Below, piece by piece: positions 31,015 to 43,904 of a DNA stretch of 64,000 bases. Within the stretch, counting starts at the first letter, position 1, and each line of letters begins with the position of its first letter. The stretch lies in NCBI GenBank assembly GCA_033675265.1, contig JAUJYZ010000876.1:366121-430120 (forward strand), read 5' to 3'. The notes below the pieces were generated by a model, which worked only from the letters and a program-made list of their open reading frames with translations, did no database searches and had not been told where the DNA came from. The DNA is from Actinostola sp. cb2023 (Eukaryota; Cnidaria; Anthozoa; Actiniaria; Actinostolidae). A program made the translations under genes and the position numbers.

Positions 31015-31975
31015 CGTGATTATGTATTATTTAATCATTGTTTGAACCGGGTAGGCGTTTCAGCCAGAATTGTAGACAATATCTGATTGAGATGAAAAGA
31101 ATATAACTGTTCTTTTAGCATTCAATTCTCATTCCGATTGCTTGACCGCACTGAACAATGAAAGCAGTTTCGTATTATGGCTTAGTTAAGAGTCAATTGT
31201 TTAATAAATGTTTTATTCCTTTTCATACTTTTGAATAGAGTTGATTGCTCATTGAGACATACGGCAAATAAGTAATACTAATGCTTTATCATCTAGAATA
31301 CATTTACACTTTTTTTTTTTTTAAGGGGGCTTTAATTGTGAATGAAATGCGAACGGAGTTTTGATTCTTTTCAATCAAATCAATAACAGTTCTCACAGGA
31401 AGGTCATGAAGCTAAGACGGGCATTTGAGACGATGACTGGCAATTTTCGTAAACTGCCAAAAGTGCATCACAAGAGAGTCAGTTATTGAGGTAATGTGCC
31501 CAAACTAGCACAAAGTGGAGTGTAAAGATTTTTGAAGACTGGCACATGTCTCGTAAAAACAAGGTAGCAAGGAAGAGTCTATTGACTTGTCTTTTGACAC
31601 ATAAATTCCGTACGAAGTTCTTCGACTAAAGTTACTTTACCATCTTCTAATTCGAGGTTCTTGAAAATAATAATGTAGCAAGTAACGCAATATTTAGCCA
31701 GAACTGTGCTATCATCTTTAATTTGAAGTAATCTCGTGTCTTTCAAAGTTTGTTATAATTTATTTGAGATTGTGAAAGTATTGCCGCACAAAGCTAGAAA
31801 TCCAATGATTGTATCATTAGTAGGTAAGTTAAAACTGTGAATTTGCTAAGCTCCAATAGAAGAAAGGAGTTGCATTAAAGAAACTGCGGAACAAAATCTA
31901 ACGAGTATTGTTCTTAATTAGCTTTTTAGGATAATGTATTGTTCCTCTCATATAATGCATTGATCGATACAGAAT
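31015..31975. other. No feature recognised
   Basis: AT-rich sequence with no inverted ends, tandem repeats or supported coding frames. Confidence 0.4.
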
Positions 31976-31984
31976 ACTTATAGA

Positions 31985-32060
31985 GCTTATTAGTATTCTG
32001 TATCTGATACAGAATACTAATAAGGTCTATTAGTATTCTGTATCAGATACAGAATACTAA
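31985..32060. repeat. Nested TATTAGTATTCTGTATC palindromes
   Basis: CTTATTAGTATTCTGTATC and its complement alternate three times around GATAC centres. A similar motif reappears at ~32,530 just inside the left arm of the neighbouring fold-back element. Confidence 0.65.
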
Positions 32061-33772
32061 TATGTACTTATTGAATGAGTGGGAGGGCCGGACATGAAAA
32101 TATTTGGCTCGAGGTCATGGAAGTACGGACCGAGCGCAGCGAGGTCAGTACAGAATGACCGAGAGCCAAATATTTTCCCGTCCGGCCCGACCTAACTCAT
32201 TCAATAAGCATTTTATCATATGACCATTTCATATGGGCCATTTTGGTACTAAACATCATTCAAAAGAACACAAACGCGCGATTACGCTAGAAGAACCAAT
32301 CCCAAAATTTTATCTAAAAAAAAAAAATTTGTTCACTTATATGTTCACATTAAAAAAATAAATTTTGCTGCAAAAAAAGCATAAAAATTCTCCTGACAAA
32401 ATTCGAGCAGGGCCGGACGGCTTTTTCCGGACCGGGTACGTCAACACGGCCGGCCCTTACCACGTGACGTTTTCCCAATGGTTTTATTAAGAGCGCGCGC
32501 ACGGGGAAATACGGGTCATATGATAATAAGCTTTATTACTATTCTGTATCATACTTGTATGGGAGTTACAAGGTAGCCACGTGACCAGAATGCTGAGCAC
32601 AGATTGGACAGCGCTAGCTGCCTAATGAATTATTAATGAATATTATAAATATATATACAGCTCTTTCAAAACAGGTTATCTTAGAAGGATTTAACTAGAT
32701 TGTAAGTAAACCCTGTTCGCCACGATGCTGGCGGCCAAGCATGTTACTGGGCCGATCCACAAGTATACACAATCAGCTCCATATTATATCTCCTTTCTTT
32801 TACAACACTGAAATACATGTACAACGATGCAAATGAACAAACTGGGATAACAAGTGATAGACTGAGAAGAAGTAAATAGTTTTGAAAAAAAGTGGAAAAT
32901 CTGTACATGCTACAATTTTACTAGGTAATCTTGCAAACTTAGCAATCACTAATTTTCATGGACGTGGTCCGTGAATGACGCCTATCTTTCACTTGATTTC
33001 GTGAATGATTCTATTGTAGCCACTTTCTTGGTTCCATTGTTCAGAGTTCACATTCAATAAATTTCTCAATTTCTCAATATAAATATGTTACAAATCCATT
33101 GAACATTTGTCAATTCGATGGCTTCCAAAGAATTACAATCGTTTCGCTTCTAAAACTTTTCGCCTCCAAGTCCCTTCGCTTCTAAAAAAATATACTTCCT
33201 AATAATGTTGCATGGTCCGTTCGCTTCTAAGGAAGGTTTGATCACGGGGTTTGATATACTTATTGATCAGATAGATGTCCGAACTCTGACTACCGATTTT
33301 GGAAACTGTACAAATATGCGAAATACGTGTATACTATAACATAAGAGTTTGAAGAATTGGACAGTAATCATTTTTATCATATGACCCGTATTTCCCCATG
33401 CGCGCGCTCTTAATAAAACCTTCGGAGAAAGTCACGTGATTGGGCAGATACGGATTTTTGGAGCTGGTCCGTACAAAGCCGTATCCGGCCCCGGCCCCGA
33501 TTGTTGTCAGGAAATTTTGTATACTTTTTTTGCAAAAGTTATTTTTTAAATGTGGACGACTTGAAAATTGAAAAAAAAAGTAAAAAAAAAGAATTGGTAC
33601 TTGTCAGGAGTAATCGCGCATTTGTGTTCACTTTTCCTTGGCTGTGAATGATTTTAGTACCAAAATGGTCCATATGAAAGGGTCATATGATAAAATGCTT
33701 ATTGACTGAGTTAGGTCGGGCCGGACGGGAAAATATTTGGCTCTCGGTCATTCTGTACTTCCATGACCTCGA

Positions 33773-33805
<33 letters not shown>

Positions 33806-33823
33806 ATCAATAAGTACATAGTA
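32056..33823. mobile_element. Fold-back element, ~450-bp arms
   Basis: The left arm (32,056-32,526, TGTACTTATTGAATGAGTGG…) is inverted at 33,374-33,823 (…ACTCAATCAATAAGTACA). The arms share GGCCGGAC, CCAAATATTTTCCCGTCC and a CATATGACCCGTATTTCCCC block. The central 850 bases are unrelated to the arms and hold no recognisable gene. Confidence 0.75.
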
Positions 33824-34220
33824 TTTCGCTAACATAAGAAAAAAATGGACAGTGAATAATTGACCTTCACAGTCAGGTTATTCGCTTCGAGTTTCCGTTA
33901 AAATTCAAAATAAGAATGAATTCACTACTCGAATTCTGATTGGATTATTAAACAATTGGCTCTCCTTATATAGACAAGCTCCAAGCTTCGCATCTCAGGG
34001 CATTGTAAACATTGGTGACGCTACTGATCATTCAAGTCACACAACACTATACTAACAGTGATTTCGCTTCCAAAGATTTAAAAACTCAAATAACGCTTGG
34101 AATATACTATTATTTTCTTTCTTATCTTCAAAATAAGCTTATGTTAAGCACAACACATGTTCTTGTTACCTAAATATGGGAATCTACCAAAAGTAGGGAC
34201 TAGTTATCGCGTAGCTTGGT

Positions 34221-34516
34221 TCGGCTCATCCTCGGGAACCCAGGGGTATATTCTGTCACTCGTTACTCGTTCCCAGAGAAATACCCCTGGGAACGAAGTC
34301 TGTTGGAGCTTGTTCCGGAAGTCAAAATTCAAAATGGCGGCTGTCCTATTCAAACCAGAAATACTTGATACTGATTGGTCGACCATATAAGGTCGACCAA
34401 TCAGAAACGAGAGTAATTTTGACTTCCGGAACAAGTTCCAACAGACTTCGTTCCCAGGGGTATTTCTCTGGGAGCGAGTAACGAGCGACAGAATATACCC
34501 CTGGGTTCCCGAGGAT
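34221..34516. mobile_element. Palindromic MITE, ~130-bp arms
   Basis: CATCCTCGGGAACCCAGGGG at the left is mirrored by CCCCTGGGTTCCCGAGGATG at the right, and the arms stay paired to a GGTCGACC centre at ~34,385. It is flanked by diverged direct copies of a ~150-bp host segment (34,030-34,200 and 34,540-34,690). Confidence 0.8.
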
Positions 34517-34690
34517 GGGTTCGGCTGAGTTGTCACATTCAAGTCACACAACAGTGCTTTCGCATCGAAAAAGTAACGCTGTAATGGTTGGGAAATATAC
34601 TTTTATTTTATTTCTTATCTTCAAAATAAGCTTTCTTAAGCACAAAACATGTTCTTGTGCACAAAATAAGTGAATCCACCAACTAGGGAC

Positions 34691-35413
34691 CAGGGGCGTA
34701 GCGTGCTTTTTTTGCAATGTACGCACATAGCAACGAGCGCCGAAGGCGTGAGCTTCTAGGGGGGTGAGGGGGCATGCCCCCCCCTGAAAATTTAGAAATC
34801 TAGAGCCTTGGAAATACCATTTTCTTCGTTTTCCAGCGGACTTTCTCGCTACATAAATACATAGTAAAATGCATTTATCACTCAGTTTTATGGGGGGATT
34901 TATGTAAAGGTTATATAAAGGATTCAGAAAAGGATTTATGTAAAGGTTGTGTAAATGATTTATGAGTATTGGTTAAAGGATTTATGTAAACAGGTTATAT
35001 ATACCGCTACCGTTATATATAGCGATATAATAACCCGAGGCGAAGCCAGTTTTTTGGTATTTATTTTGTTTGAGACTGTACTAACTACAATCATCATTAT
35101 ACATGCCTACAATGACTGACTGAAAGGGGAAATGTATTGGGGGACACAATCTGACGAGCGGCGATCTGCGAGCTCGTAGTAGGATGCGGGGGTATGCTCC
35201 CCGAAACTTTTTTGAGGTATAGGGTCTCCAAAATAGCATTTTCCTGCCTTCTATGAGTAGTTTCCAGCAAGTAATCTGCCGTGAGCTGTTAAGATTTTGT
35301 CCTAGATTTCATTTTATTTTCAATATTTTTATGTTTTTTATAATATATACATATATTAAGGATTTTAAATTGTACGCACGTGCGTATGGGCGTATATGCA
35401 CGCTACGCCCCTG
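34691..35413. mobile_element. hAT-like non-autonomous element, 723 bp
   Basis: The termini CAGGGGCGTAGCGTGC and GCACGCTACGCCCCTG are perfect 16-bp inverted repeats. GGGAC borders both sides as a possible short target duplication. The CAGGGGCG start is reminiscent of hAT termini, but hAT duplications are normally 8 bp, so the superfamily is uncertain. Confidence 0.65.
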
Positions 35414-36950
35414 GGGACTTAAGTTTATCGCGGGATTTGATTGTTTGTTGCTGAAGAATTAGTTAAATATAGTATTATGTTATGTATTATTATTTATAAT
35501 TTATGTTCTACACGACCCCACAAGCTTTAGCTTTAAATATTATCGTGTTTAAATAAAAGTTATTGTATTGTATTGTATTGTAGAAACTTTGCTGAAGTAC
35601 TGAAGTCACACAAGAGTGCTTTCGTTTCCATGGAGTCCGCTTGGGAAAATTAGGCTTTTATCTGAATGCTAATTACCTCTACACTCGCTTTATCGCGATC
35701 ACTGCTAATAACAACCCAATCTCCCAAAGCTCGCTTAAACTCTGCACATCGTGTAAACACTGCCCACAGAAAAAGCCTTTACTCTGAATGTTTGAAAATC
35801 GAGTCTTTCCCAGTCTAAGAGTTTTAATATTTAAAAATATTGTCCTCACGATATCAAGTATTTAACATATATAATGTATTTCACTAGCCTCCTCCTAGTA
35901 TTTCACGATGTTTCTTGAAATTTCTTTTGAAAAGTTTTAGAAGCGAAACGACCTGATACTCTTCCAAATAAACAACTTTTTGTTTTGAATTTCTGATGAG
36001 GTGAAATTGACACGATTGAAATTTTAATTAAATCGAGAAAGAAAGAAAACAAGAGGAACACATAAGGACAAGTCTCTTCTGATATTTAGTCAGGTGAGGT
36101 GTTTTGAAATCCCATCCAACAATATCCTAGTTTCACAATTAATATAAAAGTAAAGGCTGACCTTACCTTCCTGTAAATCGAGTAGTTTAAGGTGGCGCAG
36201 CGGTTTAATTTGATATGATTACCAACTTGGCACTGTTCCGATCCCCTTTCCTGATAGTCTAAACACCTGCAAATATCAGAGGCTCACGCATGGCAAAATA
36301 AAATTAGGCCTTGTTATTTTCAAGAGAACTTTCTCAGTCATCCACTGAATAAAGTCCAGCAAATATGCTCAAAGATGGTCTTTGACTGACAACAATCAGA
36401 AGCACAACGGTACAGTCACATCTCCCAAGGACTGTAATATACGGTATGCAAATTATACATAACGGCTTCTTATTTATTCTATTGTAAATTTGATTGTCCT
36501 ATTTAAAGACGACACATCATGAGTAGAATGGACGTTTTCAATGTAGTATTTTATCGTAAACAAGTTTACTAACTGATTTTCAAACATCAAGAATCATCTA
36601 GAAAGTCCCGAAAGCTCCCATAACTGATGCTAATCAAGTATCCGTCCATGTGTTATTTAATATTGTATAATCTATGCAACGCGTTTTTGTAAATATTTGT
36701 ACAAATGAACCTGAAATATTTGTTTTTGAAAAAAAAAAAATTGCGCTATGAAATAGACATTATTGTTATTTAGGAGATTATTTAGGGGGTTATATCAGTG
36801 AATCTTCCCTATATTTTCAATATGCCAAACCGACATCTGACACAGTAAAAGTTCGCCTATAAAATATTAGAGTTGACCAAGTGTTTCCATTGTTTGAGCC
36901 TCTTTGATGTGATCAATCTTACTTTTCCTCACGTCTTGGACGTTTTCTTC
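35414..36950. other. No feature recognised
   Basis: Contains a short (TATTG)n run at ~35,560-35,580 and a diverged copy of the CACACAA-GAGTGCTTTCG segment at ~35,605. Otherwise AT-rich without coding support. Confidence 0.4.
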
Positions 36951-37079
36951 TTAATAATAATAATAATAATAACTTTATTTATTTCTTGATCTGATCTGAT
37001 CTGATCCACTTGTACATCTGTTATTACTGAACAACGGTTTCACAACTAGTTCAGGAACACATGATAATCAATACAATAA

Positions 37080-37450
37080 CATATACAACTGATCAAACTA
37101 TTTACATAAATAAATATATCAGGTGTGCTCGCCCACCTACTACACTGTTGTAGTTTACAAGTGTTGTTCCTTGTCTGAGTTGTCAACTTCTACTTGTATC
37201 CCTGTATCACTTATTCCTGCTTCTAGCTCTTTATCGGCTGTACATGTGGTTCCAAGTTAATACTATTGACGCGTTGACTGGTTGTTGTGTTAAGCTTTTT
37301 TTTAAATAAATTTGCTGCTTCACGAAAGTCTTTCAGGAAAACAGTACATGCAGACTGAAGCATGGGTTTTAATTAAAAAGTGTCTCCATCGAAAGAAAAG
37401 GCGCTCCTGAGGTCTTCTAATAATGCTTTTAACTTCTCCAATAAGACACA
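37080..37450 (-). pseudogene. Degenerate coding fragment, copy 1 of a direct duplication
   Basis: On the minus strand a frame reads GIPSVINCVLLEKLKALLED and SAFSFDGDTF, then a stop, then LKPMLQSACTVFLKDFREAA. A direct copy follows at 37,478-38,690. The family is not recognised. Two frames broken at different points suggest a decayed transposon gene. Confidence 0.4.
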
Positions 37451-37477
37451 ATTGATCACCGACGGGATACCTTTGTT

Positions 37478-38690
37478 ACAACTGATCAAACGATTTACAT
37501 AAATAAATAAATCAGGTGTGCTCGATCACCTTCTACACTGTTATAGTTTACAAGTGTGGTTCCTTGTTAGTCAGTACTTATACATGTATCACTGTATCAC
37601 GTATTCCCGATTCTAGTTCTTGTTTCGGCTGTGGTTCCAAGTTAATAGAGAGATTTAGCAAACACGACGCGACGTGAAAGAGGACGGCGCGCGCGCTGAC
37701 GAATAACTGTGAAAACGACCGTTGGCGTCCTCAACGTCATGAAGAGGACGTGAAAACAAATGAAATGGCGTCGTGAACTTGACGTCGCGACGTTGTCACG
37801 GTAGTCACGCAATGACCAAATGTGATATATTCGTCATCTAACGTCGTACGTGTTCTCACGTCGCGTCGTGTTTGCTAAATCTCTCTAATAGGGACCTTAC
37901 GCACGAGAAAATTCTAGGACGGGAACGTGAGGACGATAGCGCGCGCACTGACGAATAACTGCTCAAAACGAACGTTGACGTCCGCGACGGCAATCTACGA
38001 CGGCACTTCACCTGTTTTCACGTCGTAGATTGCCGTCGCGGACGTCAACGGTCGTTTTGAGCCGTTATTCGTCAGTGCCCGCGCTGTCGTCCTCACGTTC
38101 CCGTCCTAGAATTTTCTCGTGCGTAAGTTCCCTATTAATACGAGGACGGGGACGTGAGGACGACGACAGAGAAACAATAGCGCTAATTACAACATTCAAT
38201 AACTCCTTGTTGGAATGTATGAAATGAGCTCGATTTGGTCTTACTTCAGGCGTTCTGTGCTAATCCACAACGTGAAATGCCTATGTTTGACGTTGTAAAG
38301 AGAACGAGAACGTCAGTTCGATATTTGTTCAGATAGTTGTTTTTAGTCAACCGGACCTCAAAAAGACGATGTCATTCATCAAAGAGGGCACAAATTTAGT
38401 GAAAAACACGAAAAAAGAAACAAATATGAAAACAATAGACAACAAAACACTTTATTCGAACTTCGTCGTCCTCATATCCCCGTCCTCGATGCTTAAAGTC
38501 CCTATTCTTGACGCGTTCACTGCCTGTTATTTTTAAGCTTTGTTAAAATAAATTTGCTGCTTCTAGAAAATCTTTCAGGAAAACAGTAGATGCAGAGTGA
38601 AGCATGGGTTTTAATTTAAAAGTGTCTCCATCGAAATAAAAGGCACGCCTGAGGTCTTCTAATAAATTAAATGCCTGTATCTTTGTAAAA
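37478..38690 (-). pseudogene. Degenerate coding fragment, copy 2, split by a MITE cluster
   Basis: The flanks of the cluster at 37,650-38,508 align with copy 1 (GTTAATA… then …TTGACGCGTT). On the minus strand the fragment reads LLEDLRRAFYFDGDTFKLKP without the stop that copy 1 carries, then TVFLKDFLEAANLF and a stop. Confidence 0.4.
37650..38508. mobile_element. Cluster of three palindromic MITEs inserted in the duplicated fragment
   Basis: Element 1 (37,650-37,888) has ends GAGAGATTTAGCAAACACGA and its complement. Element 2 (~37,889-38,136) is a palindrome with AGGGACCTTACGCACGAGAA ends. Element 3 (~38,137-38,505) has ends ACGAGGACGGGGACGTGAGG and a matching complement. Copy 1 of the host fragment (~37,255-37,270) shows the uninterrupted site. 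Confidence 0.7.
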
Positions 38691-38699
38691 TGGAATACT

Positions 38700-39158
38700 A
38701 AGGAATTTGCCATAACTTATTTAGACTTTTTCAAGAAGAACTTATTTTTTGTAATGGGGAAAAAGGTATAAAATCATTTATAAAGACTGAAATTATTATG
38801 TAAGTTTTCAAATGTCAATAATCAGCACAAGGGCGTTTTTGTATAATAAATGAAGTCTTAGTAGACGTCATCAAATTTGCATATTGAGATTTCAAACCTC
38901 TATAACTCATAAACGCAAGGTTCAAATCACAGAATACTGAACCCACCAACTATTCAGCTTATATTGAATAGATTTTTAAAACAATCTCACAGAGGTGATA
39001 GGCACTTTAAATAAACAAGGTAGATAGCTAAACAAATATGCTTGACTCCCAACTAGCCGTCAATATTTTGTGGTATCGCCGTCTCAAAATCGCAATTAGT
39101 TTATAAAGTATTAAAGTGCCTATCACCCCTGCGAGATTGTTTTAGAAATCTATTCAAT
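38700..39158. repeat. Palindromic host repeat, left part
   Basis: 38,700-39,050 is repeated directly at 44,482-44,822. Its inverted arm starts at ~39,105 and continues, after the Penelope element C, at 44,389-44,480. Thus element C sits inside the inverted arm of this repeat. Confidence 0.7.
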
Positions 39159-39249
39159 ATATGCTGAATATTAAAAATTGTGAAGTTACAGTCAGGTAAC
39201 ATAATAATAAGAATATAGGTGTTGTCTCTGACTTGAGTTTATATTGAAA

Positions 39250-39312
39250 AAATATTTTTCAAACAGACGTTTCGGTCTCTGATCAGAGACCTTCTTCAGT
39301 GTGATGGAAAAC
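39250..39312 (-). ncRNA. Hammerhead-ribozyme-like motif (inverted terminal copy of element C)
   Basis: On the minus strand: CTGAAGA (39,299-39,293), helix II GGTCTCT/AGAGACC, then GAAACGTC (39,273-39,266). Here the helix III palindrome is ACGT and the predicted cleavage base is C, unlike the AGCT/T version of families A and B. Confidence 0.6.
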
Positions 39313-39430
39313 GTTAAAATACGAGCGCACATAATTCAAAAACTAATAGAACGTGACAGATGTCCCATCAGTTGAGTGTAAGTATCGGTATAGAATGGAA
39401 TTCATTTGAGACTTCTCTGGATCGTGAGTT

Positions 39431-39492
39431 GAAGCTACTCAACTGATGGGACATCTAGCGTTCTATGGCTTACCAAAGATCCATAAAGCCAA
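39431..39492 (+). pseudogene. RT fragment 1 of element C
   Basis: Encodes LAFYGLPKIHKAN, the conserved early reverse-transcriptase block of Penelope-like elements. It is cut by the MITE at 39,493. Confidence 0.8.
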
Positions 39493-40199
39493 CTCAAGTA
39501 TATTAAGGCCTGACACATGAGCCTAATTGGCATAAAAACCATTATTTTCTATAAACTGAAAACTATACATGCTTTGGAGATAAAACTTCACCAAAATGTT
39601 TAGTCCCTTGAGTGTGTGAAAATTTGATGTGGTTTATTGCATGTGCTGGGTCACGTGACAAATCACATGGCAACATATGTCCAAATATTTCAGCTTAAAA
39701 TGGGGTACATAGAAACGTTGTTAAGAATAATGAATCAGATGTCAAAAAGTTACATTTAGAAAGGTCTTTCTAAATCCGCCTTTTAACGTTGTCCTTAATC
39801 ATTAGTTATAGAGATAATCGATAAAACAGGTCACGTGACCAACCCAGTTATTTGCATATTTTTATTTTTCTCGTTAATGAGAATATGTAGACAGCATTAA
39901 AAGGCGGGATTAGAAAGACATCTACCAAAGGTATTTACCGAAACATTAGTTAGTGTTCTAAGAAAAGTCTCTACGTACCCCATTTTCGATTGAATTTTTC
40001 AACCAGTCTTGGCCACGTGATTTGTCACGTGACACTTCATTTGCTATTATCGCGACTAAATTTTCACAAATTCATGGGTGTTAGCATCTTGGAGGAGTTT
40101 CAGCTTCAAAGCATGAATAGTTTTCAGTTTATAGAAAATAATGTGTTTATGCTAATTAGGCTGAAATGTCAGGCCTTAATATACTTGAGAATATCCCAC
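39493..40199. mobile_element. MITE inside element C, 707 bp
   Basis: CTCAAGTATATTAAGGCCTG and its complement form the ends, and pairing continues through CCTAATT and TTTTCTATAAACTGAAAACT. AA is present on both sides. Removing it restores a contiguous RT reading direction (fragments 1 and 2), so it inserted after element C. Confidence 0.82.
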
Positions 40200-40546
40200 T
40201 TCGACCTATCACTAGTAGTATAGGATCACCTCCCTATAATCTCTCAAAACATCTGGTCTCGATACTATCACCTCTACTAACCAACATGTACACAGTTAAG
40301 AACAGCGTGGAGTTCACACAAAAAATGATGGGAGTTGAGATATGTGAAGACGAGGTAATGGTCTCCTTTGATGTTGTTTCCCTGTTTACGTCCATCCCTG
40401 TCGACCTAGCTTTAAGTGTCACCAAAGAACATCTCAATACGGATACCAATCTATGCTCACGTACAAACTTATCAGTTAACAATATCATGCGACTGTTAGA
40501 GTTTGTATTGGAACACTGTTTCTTTCAATGCAATGAGAAACGCGTT
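40200..40546 (+). pseudogene. RT fragment 2 of element C
   Basis: Encodes [18 protein letters not shown] and the motif-A block [13 protein letters not shown] with its catalytic aspartate. It ends at the 8-base duplication AACGCGTT (40,539-40,546), where the fold-back element entered. Confidence 0.85.
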
Positions 40547-43146
40547 CTAAACTAAATTGCGTTTTTCCAAAGTTGTAAAATTCAGTGTGAGTTCTACATT
40601 TCTCACTGAAAATAAAGCCGTTCCTGCAAGAATGCTATAACCGCAATGACAGTTGAAGTGCTTCCGTAATGGCCCATGAAATTCAACATCAATAATTTGC
40701 CTTCCGCACAAAATGAGGAAACTTGTCCCCTCAAAAAAGAGCGTCCGAGTGGATAGCCATTTTCACCAGCTCATAAAAAGGTTCCAAAGTTTGGAACCTT
40801 TTTCTAAACTCATGAATATGTCGAGTGGATAGCCATTTTCACAAGCTCATAAAAAGGTTCCAAAGTTTGGAACCTTTTTCTAAACTCATGAATATTTCGA
40901 GTGGATATCCATTTTCACAAGCTCATAAAAAGGTTCCAAAGTTTGGAACCTTTTTCTAAACTCATGAATATGTCGAGTGGATAGCCATTTTCACAAGCTC
41001 AGGAAAAAGTTCCGTATAAACTCGTATAGAGCAGTCACATTAAATATAATACAGCAAAAAAAAAATACATCCAAAAATATTTGAAGTTATTTATTATTAT
41101 TGCGTAAACATGATTATGTAGAGCAGTCTGTTTTGCCATATAATATACCGGCCGGCATTAAACGGGTAACTTGTTTGAGAAATATCTCTTCATTAACATT
41201 GATATAAGTATCACTATAAATATAATCTGAGTTGCGAAATATCTAGACAAATTCTCAAGAGTAAATTATTATTAAATTAGTTCATTATTAGTCAACACGA
41301 ATGAGTAACACAACGCCAGCTGTCGAGTGTAACAGTCGTCTTTAAAACAGCATTTGTACGCTCTTACGGCATTTCGTTCTCTTTGTTTGCCTCTAGATCT
41401 CTATTAGTATCGTAGGTTTCTCCTCGATGTGGCTACATCTGTATAAAGACAGATCAAATTAAACTGTTTTTATAGCTCATATAAATATAAAGTGATTTGA
41501 CAGATCAACGACCGACGGGCATTAAAGAATGTATAAACATGGGTAGCGTTCGTTACATATCGTTATATTGGAATCATCATGTTTTGAATTATACCTGGAT
41601 ATGTTAGTAACGGTTCTCACTGGAAGTAGTCCTCAATGCTGTTACCAAAACGGCAAAATATATCAAATTGTACCAGATCTTCATAGCACAAACATGACTC
41701 ACTGCATGTGTCTTTGTATGCCTAAGGATTAAAAGTTACTTGTCGTGATTGGCTGGATTGAATTTGAACCGGATACGGTTTTAGCATAATTAGCTAGTGC
41801 CCCGAGTTCACGTCATGTGTCCAGGTCACTGCTAGTCTCAAGCCAGAGTCGTTTGCCGTTAATTTTGCTCTTCGCCGTTTCTGTTTAGACTTTCAGCAGC
41901 ATTGAGGACTACAGAACTTCCAGTGAGTACCGTTTACTAACATATATATCCAGGTGTCGGATTCATTGATGATTCCAATATAACGCCACATATGTTCAAA
42001 TAACTTTATACATGCATGTGTATATTCAGTCTCGGATTTCTATGAGCTAAAACAGTTTTATCTATATCTTCATACAGATCAGTTTAGCAATATCGAGGAG
42101 AAGCATACGACACTAGTGTTTTTAAAGAGAGGCAAACAAAGAGAACGAGATGCAGTAAGGACGTACAAATTCTGTTTTAAAAACGACTGAACATTAATTA
42201 CACTCGACAGCTAGCATAGTTTACTAAATAATGAACTAATTTGCTAATAATTGACTCTTATGAATTACTCAGTTTATTTAATTGAAGCTGTTTTATCTTT
42301 GCAGTATTGCTGTGCTTTTGATTTCAGGATGTTTCTCAAACAAGTTACCCGTTTAATGACGGTATATTATATGGCAAAGCAGACTGCTCTGTATAATTAT
42401 GTTTACGCAATAAAATAACTTCAAATATTCTTGGATGTATATTTTGCTGTATTATACGGAACCTTTTCATGAGCTTGTGAAAATGGCTATCTGCTCGACA
42501 TATTCATGAGTTTAGAAAAAGGTTCCAAACTTTGGAACCTTTTAATGAGCTTGTGAAAATGGATATCTACTCGACATATTCATGAGTTTAGAAAAAGGTT
42601 CCAAACTTTGGAACCTTTTTATGAGCTTGTGAAAATGGCTATCTACTCGACATATTCATGAGTTTAGAAAAAGGTTCCAAACTTTGGAACCTTTTCATGA
42701 GCTTGTGAAAATGGCTATCTACTCGACATATTCATGAGTTTAGAAAAAGGTTCCAAACTTTGGAACCTTTTCATGAGCTTGTGAAAATGGCTATCTACTC
42801 GACAAAATAGTGAGCTTTTTTTCAAAACATGTTTTAGTTGGGAGGGTTTTGGGGTCTCGGCACTAACTACACTTTTTCAACATCGTTTTTTGAAACTTTT
42901 TTTTAGTACGAACGATTTCCAAACATTACAAGTACGGTTTTCTTTAAATTATACTATTCGGTTAAGAATCGATATTTATTTTTATTCATTTTTCTACAAA
43001 ATCCCTCATAAAAGATGTGAATCTTACCGAGAAAAAACAAATTTCGTACAAATCCAATTGTTTACACTGAGAAAACTCTATAATTACGAGCCCTGTCTGT
43101 GTTTTGCTCGATTTTATGAGTTTTGGAAAAACGCATTTTAGTTTAG
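40547..43146. mobile_element. Fold-back transposon, 2.6 kb, with 76-bp subrepeats in its arms
   Basis: The ends CTAAACTAAATTGCGTTTTT and AAAACGCATTTTAGTTTAG are inverted. The flanks AACGCGTT and AATGCGTT form an 8-base target duplication with one mismatch, a length seen for hAT elements. Left arm subrepeats start at ~40,749, 40,825, 40,901 and 40,977, an exact 76-bp period. Right-arm units (42,462-42,805) are in inverse orientation. Each unit contains the palindrome AAAAAGGTTCCAAA/GTTTGGAACCTTTTT. The inner arms (41,150-41,420 and 42,130-42,380) are also inverted. No transposase is seen. Confidence 0.8.
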
Positions 43147-43154
43147 AATGCGTT

Positions 43155-43904
43155 GAGATCTGCTATCAGCAAATTTTTGGCTGTGCTATGGGTTCACCAG
43201 TGAGCGCTTTACTGGCTAATTTGGTCATGGAGCGAATCGAAACGTTAGCAATAAGTACGGCTACCAATCCGCCGAAATGGTGGTTTAGATATGTGGATGA
43301 CAGTCACTGCTGCCTTAAAAAGAACTCTATCCAAGCATTCCACCGACATTTGAATTCCATCAACAAACACATTCAATTTACATTTGAAGTTGAGACAGAA
43401 AGTGGACTGGCGTTCTTGGACACCAACACCAGACGCACCGTAGAAGGCAAAATAACCGTCGATATATATCGAAAACCAACCCATACAGATAGGTACCTGG
43501 ATTATCACTCATACCATCCAACAGGACACAAAAGATCAGTTGCTACGACACTTTTCCATCGCGCTGTTAATGTACCATCCAATGACGAAGCCAAAAAAAA
43601 AACCGAATTAGATCACATTAGAAGTGTCCTCAAAGATAACAACTATCCTGTAAGCTTCATCAAGAGCTGTGAGAATTCCATCTTATCCAGCAAGAAAGAT
43701 GTTGCGCCGTTGAACAGCTCTAAGAGTAAAAACAGCACAGATGAAGTGAGTAGAGGAACAATCGTCCTTCCTTACGTCAGAGGCATCTCAGAGAAGATCA
43801 GCAGGGCTTTACGATCAAACAACCTGCAGGTTGCACATCGCCCCATATCAAAAATGGGTGATCTGTTCCCACGGCCGAAGGATGTTAAAGATCTGAGCCA
43901 AAAA
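43155..43904 (+). pseudogene. RT fragment 3 of element C (catalytic YVDD and thumb)
   Basis: Encodes QIFGCAMGSPVSALLANLVM, the catalytic FRYVDDSHC motif, IYRKPTHTDRYL and a long connector ending RPKDVKDLSQ. A frameshift at the A-run at 43,901-43,907 separates it from the GIY-YIG domain. Confidence 0.9.

Noticed and set aside
33110..33240. Spaced TTCGCTTCTAA motifs as a regulatory array
   Set aside because: Only three or four irregularly spaced copies; no supporting context.
43245..43508. Minus-strand frame opposite the Penelope RT
   Set aside because: Antisense shadow of the RT fragment with the YVDD motif.
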